This document shows, piece after piece, positions 6,545-11,466 of a DNA stretch of 11,466 nt. The number at the start of each line of letters is the position of its first letter. Position 1 is the stretch's first letter. Position numbers and translations under genes: made by a program. The notes beneath the pieces are model-generated. The model worked only from the letters and a program-made list of their open reading frames with translations. It did not search any database and was not told the DNA's origin. Source of the DNA: DATLFI01 sp035524895 (GTDB lineage: Bacteria; Acidobacteriota; Thermoanaerobaculia; Multivoradales; Multivoraceae); contig DATLFI010000382.1 in assembly GCA_035524895.1 (NCBI GenBank), positions 1 through 11,466 of the forward strand, given 5' to 3'.

Positions 6545-7471
6545 TCATCCGGAGGGCGACGGGAGCGCGGTCAGGAGGCCAGTCAGCAGGACGACGACCA
6601 GGGCGACGAGCAGCTCGATGCGGGGAAGGCGGAGTGAGGCAACGGCGGTGTTGGCTCGACGAAAGCGGCGGAAGTTGAGGAGCCCCAGGAGACCGACAAC
6701 GCCGACGAGAGCCGTCTTGAGCAGGAGGGCGCGACCCCACGAGGTGGTGAAGAGGCTGGCGAGATCGGGCAGGTAGAGGTAGGAGGTCAGCAGCCCGCTG
6801 ACAGCGAGCGCGCTCGCGCCGGTGATCGCGACCGGCGCGAACACGCGCAACGCCTCAGCCGTGAGGGCATGTTTGCCGCGATCCCCTCCTTCTCCCTCCC
6901 CCCACTGCCTTTCTTCTCTCGCGCCCCACAGCCTTCTCCCCACCACCACCGCCAGCGTCCCCACCCACAGCCCGCCGCCCAGCACGTGCAGTGCCTGCGC
7001 GGCGAGCGCCAGCGTGCCCTGCGAGACGGCATGCCCGGTCCGCGGCAGCGCGACGCACAGGGCGACTCCGGCGAGCGTGGCGAGCGCCCAACCGCCCGGG
7101 ATGCGGAGGCGAACCAGGAGCGAGGCGACGAGCACGGCGCAGGCGGCGTATGCCTGCCAGCGGAAGCGTCCACCCCAGCGGCTCTCGACCACGACCGTGC
7201 GCAGGTGGTCGAGGTCGAGCGCGTCACCGAGCCCGAAAGCGATCGCGGTCTGACCGAGCGCGCGCAAGGCGAGAGCGAACAGCAGTGCCATCGCGAGCAG
7301 TAGCGCCAGCCGGCCGAGAGCCCGATCTAGTTCCAGCCGCTCGTCTGGCGTCGTGACCGTGACGCGCGGCCAGAGCAGGAGGCGCGCCGAGACCGCGCCG
7401 AGCCAGGGCAAGGCCGTGAGATAGACCGCCCAGCGGCCGGCGGCCTCGATCCAGAGTGCGGCGGCGTCCAC
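6545..7471 (-). CDS. copD: CopD-family copper resistance/import membrane protein
   Basis: This 308-residue polytopic inner-membrane protein has about eight hydrophobic segments (roughly 12-34, 52-72, 108-122, 127-143, 154-178, 209-234, 246-268 and 284-303). Family landmarks are H147 in RTGHA, H162 in ALHVLGGGLWVG, and SWGRALLLKTALVGVVGLLGLLN (244-266), which resembles the conserved late CopD segment. CopD proteins are associated with copper movement across the inner membrane together with periplasmic CopC. The start is GTG at 7471, 33 nt after the copC stop, with no strong ribosome-binding site, so coupling to copC translation is plausible. A hydrophilic loop at about residues 184-202 (REERQWGEGEGGDRGKH) is encoded by a purine-rich, repeat-like tract that stands out from the rest of the gene. 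Confidence 0.85.
   Translation of the reverse strand: MDAAALWIEAAGRWAVYLTALPWLGAVSARLLLWPRVTVTTPDERLELDRALGRLALLLAMALLFALALRALGQTAIAFGLGDALDLDHLRTVVVESRWGGRFRWQAYAACAVLVASLLVRLRIPGGWALATLAGVALCVALPRTGHAVSQGTLALAAQALHVLGGGLWVGTLAVVVGRRLWGAREERQWGEGEGGDRGKHALTAEALRVFAPVAITGASALAVSGLLTSYLYLPDLASLFTTSWGRALLLKTALVGVVGLLGLLNFRRFRRANTAVASLRLPRIELLVALVVVLLTGLLTALPSPSG
6878..6945 (-). repeat. Purine-rich low-complexity tract within copD, related to the 6481-6524 repeat
   Basis: On the minus strand this stretch is almost pure G/A and contains AAGGCAGTGGGG (6911-6900), identical to 12 bases of the intergenic repeat on the other strand. It then continues GGAGGGAGAAGGAGGGG. It encodes the charged loop of CopD between membrane segments and keeps the frame open. 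It may be a repeat inserted or expanded inside the gene. Confidence 0.55.
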
Positions 7472-7504
7472 GAACCGCCCAGCGACTTCAGCGGCCGCCC
7501 GTGC

Positions 7505-7879
7505 TCAGCGGGAGGCGCGCTTGACGGTGAACTTCCACTCGCCCTTCAACACGTGGCCGTCGTCGCCGGCGGCCTGCCACTTGGCGGTGTACTCCCCGTC
7601 GGGCATGGTGCCGACGACGCTGCCCATGAGGTCTTTCTCGCCCATGGTGTGCACGCCCTGCACCTGGAGCGCACCGCTCGGCCCGACCAGCTCGAGCTTG
7701 CTCAGCGCGACATCGGGCTCCTGGCTGAACCAGATCCGCAGGTCACGCACCGGCCGGTCGACCACGGCGCCGTCGGCGGGCTCGGTCTTGGAGACCTTGA
7801 AGTGGGCATGAGCGGCCGCGGCCAGGCCGAGCAGCAGGAGGGAGAAGAGAGCACTCGCGAGACGGTGTTTCGAGCTCAT
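7505..7879 (-). CDS. copC: CopC-family periplasmic copper-binding protein
   Basis: This is a 124-residue exported protein of the short CopC/YobA beta-sandwich family. A signal peptide (about 1-25, ending AHA) is followed by H26, which would become the mature N-terminal histidine. It continues HFKVSKTEPADGAVV, the usual CopC opening. The C-terminal DDGHVLKGEWKFTV holds the D-x-H pair D107/H109. In characterised short CopC proteins the N-terminal His and this Asp-x-His bind Cu(II), so the site looks intact. The methionine-rich Cu(I) site of the longer CopC proteins is not seen. It lies between the propeller gene (30 nt upstream) and copD (33 nt downstream). ATG at 7879 lacks a clear ribosome-binding site, suggesting dependence on upstream translation. 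Confidence 0.92.
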   Translation of the reverse strand: MSSKHRLASALFSLLLLGLAAAAHAHFKVSKTEPADGAVVDRPVRDLRIWFSQEPDVALSKLELVGPSGALQVQGVHTMGEKDLMGSVVGTMPDGEYTAKWQAAGDDGHVLKGEWKFTVKRASR

Positions 7880-7909
7880 GACATCTAATGCTAACAGGGC
7901 AAGGACGCC

Positions 7910-10276
7910 TCAGCTTCCCGGGAACGCCGAGGTGTCCGCGAAGCTGCGCAGCGTGCCGGGCGGGTTCGCGTATTGCCGCACGCGGCCGTTGTCGGTGTCG
8001 GTCACGGTGATCGTGTACTCGACGTCCGAGAGCGCGCCCACGAAGATCCAGAAGTGTCCGTTGATGGCTCTACCGTCCGCCATCTTGATCACCAGCTCGA
8101 CGTTGCCTGCGTCGAAGAACCAGTACGCGCCACTGTCGCCGGTAAGCGGAATCGTCTGCGCCATGCCGGCCTCGCCGTCCGGGGCCCGCCATGCGACGGT
8201 CACGGCGAAGCGATCGCCGATCAGGCAGTGATCGGTCGCGCCAGCGATACAGACGCTCGGCTCGGTGGCCGTGGTCACGGTGACCAATTGCCCCTCGCTC
8301 TCGACTTCGCCGAGCACTGCGACCACGCGGTAGCGGTACTCGGTGACCGGCTCGAGGCCGCGATCGACCAGAGTACCGGTGCCGGGAGCCAGCTCGACGA
8401 GCAGTTCCTCGCCGGCGCCGGCGCGGCGCCGGTACACCCGCACCGCGTCCTGAGCCTGGCTGGCGTTGGTCCAGGTCAGCTCGACCGAGAGCCCCGTCAC
8501 CTTGGCACGCAGGTTCCCCGGCGGCAGCGGCAGGGCGAAGCCGGGGAGCAGTGGTCGCACGACGGCGAGCCCTTGCGCCATTCCGCTCACGAGCACGTTG
8601 CCGCTCGGCAGGTAGGGGTACACCGACCAGGCGCCGTTGAAAACGCGGTCGTCGTGCTCGGCCACGATATCGAAGTAGCCGACCTGCTCGAGCTGACCCT
8701 GGGACACGCGGGCGAGGTCGAGGATTCGCAGCCCGCTGGTGTAGTTGGCCTGGAACACGTAGCCGCGGTGCGTGTACTGGTTGTGGTCGATGGCGGGGCT
8801 GGTGCTCTCGTGCACGCCGATCACCGTCGGCTGCAGCAGGTCGCGCACGTCCCAGATATAGGTACGGGTACCGTGGTCGAACGCCCGCTCGTCCCCCTCG
8901 TCGTCGACCAGAAAATAGCGCGCGTCTTCGGTGAGCCAGCCCTGGTGGGTGTAGCTCCGCCCCTCGTACTCGGTGCGCGAGAGCATGTGCGGCGCGGCCG
9001 GGTCGGTGACGTCGACGATCGTCACCGTGTCCTCGTTGGCGGCGAAGCACACGCGTCGGTTGCGGTACCGCCCGTCGGGCCCGGTGTAGGTGACACATTG
9101 CGCGTCGTGCGTGTAGCCGTCATCGCCGAAGCAGCCGGCGAACACCGGCTGCTCCGGCTGCCGGATATCGACGATGTGCAAGCCGCCCTCGCAGGTCTCG
9201 GTGCCCACGGCATAGGCGAAGCCGCTTCTCTCGTCGATCGCGAGGTTGTGTGCCGAGCCAAAGCCGTCGTACACCGCGTCGGGCGCTAGCGAGGCAACGC
9301 CGGAGCTGCTCGCGCTTCGGCCGCGCAGGCGCCGCAGGTCGAACACCTGCATGCCGTGCTCCAGCGCGTGGTCGGCCACTACGTAGGCGCGGTTGCGGTA
9401 GACCTTGATATCGCGCCAGGGCGTGTTGTGGGTTTCGGTGGGCAAGTGGCCGAGCACTAGCGGCGCCGTGGGGCTGGTGACATCGACGAACGACGTGCCG
9501 TCGGAGAGTCCCATCAGCGCGTACTCGCGCCCGGTGTCGGGGTCCGCCCAACCCCAAACGTCGTTGCCGGTAACGACGGAGCCGTCGCGCGAGGTCATCG
9601 CGGAGAGGGGGAGCAGCGATTGCAGGTCGACGTTGAGGCACGGGAACCCCGCCGCTCCTCCAGAGGCGCAGTGGGTGTGCGCCACGAAGCCTTCGATGCG
9701 ATCCTGCTCGGGGTCGACTTCCTTCTCGCCATGGGGCGACGCGATCCGTCGCGGGACGGTGGTCGTCGTGGCGGTGGCCTCGGCCGACGATCCGCCATCG
9801 AGGAAAGCTTCGAGATCGCGCAGCGCCGCCGGCGCGCCCGGCGGCGTTAGGTAACTCCGCGTCGCACCGGTCTCGAGGTCGTCGATGCGCAGCTCGAGCT
9901 CGAGGTCCGACAGGGCGCCGAAGAAGACCCAGAAGTGGCCGTTGATGGCGCGACCGTCGAGCACCTTGACCATCGCCTCGACATTGGCCTGCGTGAAGAA
10001 CCAGAACCAGCCGGAGTCCGCCGAGAGCGGTACCGCGAGACCGGAGCCGCTCGAGCTGCCGTCACCAGTGCGCCACTCGAGCGAGAGCTCGAAGCGTCCA
10101 TCCTGCAGGCAGAGGTGGCCCTCGGTCGGGTCGCAGTGGTCTGCGGCTGCCGGCGCCACGGTCAGGACCAGGAAGAGAGCGCAGAGGCCGCACGCGAACC
10201 AAGAGATTGGGCGACTCAAGAAGATGTACTCCTGCGGTGGCCGCCGTGGAATGTCGCCACGACATTGTAGCCCCAT
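7910..10276 (-). CDS. Exported choice-of-anchor-B / LVIVD-type propeller protein with fibronectin III and duplicated terminal domain
   Basis: This 788-residue secreted or surface protein has unknown function. Order: signal peptide (hydrophobic core about 26-45, probable cut after PAAA); copy 1 of a beta-rich domain (about 56-160) with DGRAINGHFWVF and GALSD; a low-complexity linker; a propeller-like region (about 199-580) with repeats of the type GLHIVDI, VTIVDVTDPAAPH and GLRILDL, matching LVIVD/choice-of-anchor-B proteins; a fibronectin type III domain (about 584-671); and copy 2 of the terminal domain (about 676-788). Cysteines C203 and C213 flank the start of the propeller. The start is uncertain. 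ATG at 10276 has GGAGG 6 nt upstream, and an in-frame TTG at 10219 has AGGAG 9 nt upstream and would give a more normal signal peptide. It is first in a tight run with copC and copD, which suggests a metal-related or shared envelope role. Confidence 0.85.
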   Translation of the reverse strand: MGLQCRGDIPRRPPQEYIFLSRPISWFACGLCALFLVLTVAPAAADHCDPTEGHLCLQDGRFELSLEWRTGDGSSSGSGLAVPLSADSGWFWFFTQANVEAMVKVLDGRAINGHFWVFFGALSDLELELRIDDLETGATRSYLTPPGAPAALRDLEAFLDGGSSAEATATTTTVPRRIASPHGEKEVDPEQDRIEGFVAHTHCASGGAAGFPCLNVDLQSLLPLSAMTSRDGSVVTGNDVWGWADPDTGREYALMGLSDGTSFVDVTSPTAPLVLGHLPTETHNTPWRDIKVYRNRAYVVADHALEHGMQVFDLRRLRGRSASSSGVASLAPDAVYDGFGSAHNLAIDERSGFAYAVGTETCEGGLHIVDIRQPEQPVFAGCFGDDGYTHDAQCVTYTGPDGRYRNRRVCFAANEDTVTIVDVTDPAAPHMLSRTEYEGRSYTHQGWLTEDARYFLVDDEGDERAFDHGTRTYIWDVRDLLQPTVIGVHESTSPAIDHNQYTHRGYVFQANYTSGLRILDLARVSQGQLEQVGYFDIVAEHDDRVFNGAWSVYPYLPSGNVLVSGMAQGLAVVRPLLPGFALPLPPGNLRAKVTGLSVELTWTNASQAQDAVRVYRRRAGAGEELLVELAPGTGTLVDRGLEPVTEYRYRVVAVLGEVESEGQLVTVTTATEPSVCIAGATDHCLIGDRFAVTVAWRAPDGEAGMAQTIPLTGDSGAYWFFDAGNVELVIKMADGRAINGHFWIFVGALSDVEYTITVTDTDNGRVRQYANPPGTLRSFADTSAFPGS
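8010..8110. repeat. Distal copy of a gene-internal duplication (encodes C-terminal domain core)
   Basis: This stretch encodes the DGRAINGHFWIFVGALSD core of the C-terminal domain. It is clearly related at nucleotide level to 9891-9991 in the same gene. For example, AGAAGTGTCCGTTGATGGC here matches AGAAGTGGCCGTTGATGGC there with a single base difference. The copies are about 1.9 kb apart in direct orientation and mark a domain duplication, not a mobile element. Confidence 0.7.
9891..9991. repeat. Proximal copy of a gene-internal duplication (encodes N-terminal domain core)
   Basis: This is the partner of 8010-8110. It encodes DGRAINGHFWVFFGALSD in the N-terminal domain of the propeller protein. 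Conservation is greatest around the INGHFW core and lower outside it, consistent with an old duplication under selection for that core. Confidence 0.7.
10217..10233 (-). promoter_or_regulatory. Alternative ribosome-binding site and TTG start of the propeller gene
   Basis: AGGAG (CTCCT at 10229-10233 on the plus strand) lies 9 nt before an in-frame TTG (10219-10217). Starting here gives a 769-residue protein beginning MSRPISWFACGLCALF, a textbook signal-peptide length. The competing ATG at 10276 has its own GGAGG (CCTCC at 10283-10287). Sequence alone does not decide between them. Confidence 0.5.
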
Positions 10277-10516
10277 CTCGATCCTCCGATCCTCCGCGCC
10301 CGCCGGGAAGCCTTACTCAGCCCCTCCGCTTCGACGCGCTCGACGCCGGTCGCCAGCTCACGCCCAGGTGCGGGTCGATCTCGACACCCGGAACAGGCGC
10401 TACGCGGGCGGCGCTCACCTCTACCTCGCGCGCGAGCGCGAGCTCCCGGTTTGTGAGTCGCTGGGGAGGAGTACGTCGCACAGGTCGGGTTCGGATGAGC
10501 AGGTATACTCCCTGGT
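10277..10516. other. Divergent intergenic region between the two copper-locus units
   Basis: About 240 nt separate the start of the minus-strand propeller-copC-copD unit from the plus-strand His-rich gene, so promoters for both should lie here. Visible elements are a doubled GGAGGATC just upstream of the ATG at 10276 (plus-strand 10280-10295), a perfect 12-nt palindrome CTCGCGCGCGAG at 10425-10436, and a TATACT box at 10504-10509. The frames crossing it are Arg-rich shadows. I recognise no CsoR, CueR or Fur/Zur site. Confidence 0.5.
10504..10509 (+). promoter_or_regulatory. Probable -10 box for the His-rich protein gene
   Basis: TATACT is a near-consensus -10 hexamer (5 of 6) and stands out in GC-rich surroundings. 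No convincing -35 is seen at normal spacing (CAGGTC at 17 nt), so an activator may be needed. The start codon GTG at 10517 lies 7 nt after the box and has no ribosome-binding site, so the message would be leaderless or nearly so. Confidence 0.5.
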
Positions 10517-10921
10517 GTGAACTTCTTGCGACGCTGCCACTGTCCGTCGCTGCTGATGGCCCTGGTCGGCCTCATGCTGGCCTCGGCGTTGGTGGCCGTG
10601 GGCGCGCACGAGCACGACCTGTGGGGTGGTGACACCCCCGAGGGCGTGGTGTGCGTGGTGGACCACGACGGCGGAGGCCCAACCGAGCCGTCGACTGCTG
10701 GGGGCGGCGCGAGCTCCCAGACACTAGGCTCGTCCGAAGCGCCGCACCGGCACCTGTGCGTCGGCCTCCACGGCGCCAGCCACCCGCCAGCCGTGCATCG
10801 GGATCGGACGCCTCAGGCGTTCGACACGGCCTCGCGAACGCTCCCGATCGCCCTGCGCGCTTCCGCTGAGCTGCGCTCGGCCCACGCGTTCCCGGCGCCG
10901 CGCGGTCCGCCCGCGGCCTGA
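10517..10921 (+). CDS. Small exported histidine-rich protein, putative metal (copper) binding
   Basis: I do not recognise a named family for this 134-residue protein. It opens with a basic n-region (MNFLRRCHC), then a hydrophobic stretch (about 11-30) ending ALVAVGA, with a likely signal-peptidase cut before H31. The mature protein would then begin HEHD, placing a histidine at position 3, the arrangement of amino-terminal Cu(II)/Ni(II)-binding sites (inference). Further candidate ligands are C46, H50, H77 and H79 with C81 (HRHLC), H85, H89 and H94. The C-terminal 40 residues are Ala/Arg/Pro-rich and may be unstructured. It precedes a receptor-like gene on the same strand and diverges from copC/copD. 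Small His/Cys proteins (DUF2946 type) occupy a similar place next to copper TonB receptors in other bacteria. The GTG start lacks a ribosome-binding site; ATG at 10556 would shorten the signal peptide. Confidence 0.65.
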   Translation: MNFLRRCHCPSLLMALVGLMLASALVAVGAHEHDLWGGDTPEGVVCVVDHDGGGPTEPSTAGGGASSQTLGSSEAPHRHLCVGLHGASHPPAVHRDRTPQAFDTASRTLPIALRASAELRSAHAFPAPRGPPAA

Positions 10922-11116
10922 CCCTCGCCGAGCACCAGCTTCTGCGCGCCCGCGCCGCGCGCATGAGCTGCGTTGCCGCTCCCCTGTGAGCGTACCGGCG
11001 ATGGACCATCGAGCCTGCTCCTGCGGGCTTCGAGTGAGGCGCGCGTGTCGAGACCGTCGTTAGACCATAGAGAACACCGAGGCCGGTGGGCCTGCGGAAA
11101 GTCGGAGAACCAGAGC
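10922..11116. other. Leader region upstream of the receptor-like gene with two hairpins
   Basis: These 195 nt have no gene. Two stem-loops are visible: GAGCCTGC (11011-11018) with GCGGGCTT (11023-11030) around TCCT, an 8-bp stem with two wobble pairs, and AGGCC/GGCCT around GGTG at 11080-11093, perfect over 5 bp. GGAG at 11104-11107 lies 9 nt before the next start codon. I looked for cobalamin and TPP riboswitch signatures, common before receptor genes, and saw neither. Confidence 0.45.
11011..11030 (+). terminator. Eight-bp hairpin 90 nt after the His-rich gene
   Basis: GAGCCTGC pairs with GCGGGCTT across a TCCT loop, including two G-T wobbles. The sequence after it (CGAGTGAGG) has no T-run, so termination would be partial at best. 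It could instead be an element of the leader of the downstream receptor-like gene. Confidence 0.25.
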
Positions 11117-11466
11117 ATGACCCCTATTCGTTGCGATCCTTTCGTCCGTGACCGTTGGAGTTCCTGCTTGCTCTGTGGAGCAGTGCTCGCCTTCCTCGGC
11201 TCGGTCGCGCTCGACGCGCAGCAGCCGTCCGGCAGCCTGGTGGGGCGCGTTGCAGTGACGACGGGCGACCTCCAAGGCGCCCAGGCCAGCCTCCCCAATC
11301 TCGGGCGTCGCGTCGCCGTCTCGCCCTCGGGTGAATTTCGTTTCGACGACTTGCCTGCCGGCGAGCACGTGCTCGTGGTCGACAGCCCCTCCGCGGGACG
11401 CGCCGTGCGCACCGTCGTTGTGCCCGCGGGTGAGGTGGCCAGCATCGAGCTCACACTGTCGCGCGC
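11117..11466 (+). CDS. N-terminus of a probable TonB-dependent receptor (carboxypeptidase-regulatory-like domain), truncated by the window end
   Basis: An open frame of 116 codons starts at ATG 11117, with GGAG 9 nt upstream, and has no stop before the window ends. The signal peptide has an extended n-region (MTPIRCDPFVRDRW), a hydrophobic core (about 17-32) and a likely cut around LDAQ. The mature part begins PSGSLVGRVAVTTG and includes GEFRFDDLPAGEHVLVV, the pattern of carboxypeptidase-regulatory-like (CarboxypepD_reg) beta-sandwich domains. In Acidobacteriota and Bacteroidota these commonly head TonB-dependent outer-membrane receptors. The plug and barrel would lie beyond the window, so receptor identity is inferred. 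Other exported proteins use the same domain. Its position after the His-rich gene and opposite copC/copD suggests a metal substrate. Confidence 0.65.
   Translation, partial: MTPIRCDPFVRDRWSSCLLCGAVLAFLGSVALDAQQPSGSLVGRVAVTTGDLQGAQASLPNLGRRVAVSPSGEFRFDDLPAGEHVLVVDSPSAGRAVRTVVVPAGEVASIELTLSR

Noticed and set aside
7973..9289. Plus-strand open frame of 438 codons opposite the propeller gene
   Set aside because: Antisense shadow of a gene with clear domains; no motif, signal or ribosome-binding site supports it.
10425..10436. CTCGCGCGCGAG palindrome as a regulator binding site
   Set aside because: Perfect 12-nt palindrome, but made only of CG-rich steps that arise easily at this base composition, and far from either predicted start signal. 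Kept as a note, not as an operator.
10216..10635. Minus-strand frame of 139 codons over the divergent intergenic region
   Set aside because: It overlaps both the propeller start and the His-rich gene, and its composition is Arg/Ser/Pro-rich without a recognisable fold. The region is better explained as a divergent control region.
10922..11116. Possible cobalamin riboswitch before the receptor-like gene
   Set aside because: The B12-box and the conserved core expected of that class are not visible. The GGCC/GGTG/GGCC pattern is only a short hairpin.

Overview
The window is GC-rich (roughly two-thirds G+C by eye) and reads as a Gram-negative chromosome: it has exported proteins with signal peptides, a TonB-receptor-like N-terminus and a CopC/CopD pair. 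The duplicated domain with the core DGRAINGHFW in the 788-residue exported protein is one I associate with Acidobacteriota (Thermoanaerobaculia-like) genomes. That lineage is inferred from memory of the family, not from a search.

Left part (about 1-6480, minus strand): a fatty-acid beta-oxidation operon. Transcription runs right to left through an acyl-CoA dehydrogenase (6307-5162), a second, different acyl-CoA dehydrogenase (5060-3834), a thiolase (3770-2562) and a fused enoyl-CoA hydratase/3-hydroxyacyl-CoA dehydrogenase (2460-256). Together these cover every step of one beta-oxidation turn, but no acyl-CoA ligase or ETF gene is present. A sigma70-like promoter with a perfect 6-bp-arm palindrome in its spacer (6461-6474, TetR-operator style) lies upstream of the first gene. 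Two hairpins lie beyond the last gene.

Right part (about 6545-11466): a probable copper-handling locus built as two divergent units. The minus-strand unit is a large exported choice-of-anchor-B/LVIVD propeller protein (10276-7910), CopC (7879-7505) and CopD (7471-6545), with gaps of only about 30 nt. The plus-strand unit is a small exported His-rich protein (10517-10921) followed by the start of a gene with a signal peptide and carboxypeptidase-regulatory-like domain, probably a TonB-dependent receptor, which runs off the window end (11117 onward). A working model is outer-membrane metal import by the receptor, periplasmic Cu(II) binding by CopC and perhaps the His-rich protein, and inner-membrane passage by CopD. 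The role of the propeller protein is unknown.

The most interesting points are: the palindrome embedded in the beta-oxidation promoter; a possible two-subunit acyl-CoA dehydrogenase in which one subunit has Asp at the candidate catalytic position; the duplicated domain bracketing the propeller of a protein made with CopCD; a predicted N-terminal Cu(II)-binding HEH on the small protein; and a purine-rich repeat found both between genes and inside copD. No RNA genes, CRISPR arrays, insertion sequences or integrases were seen.
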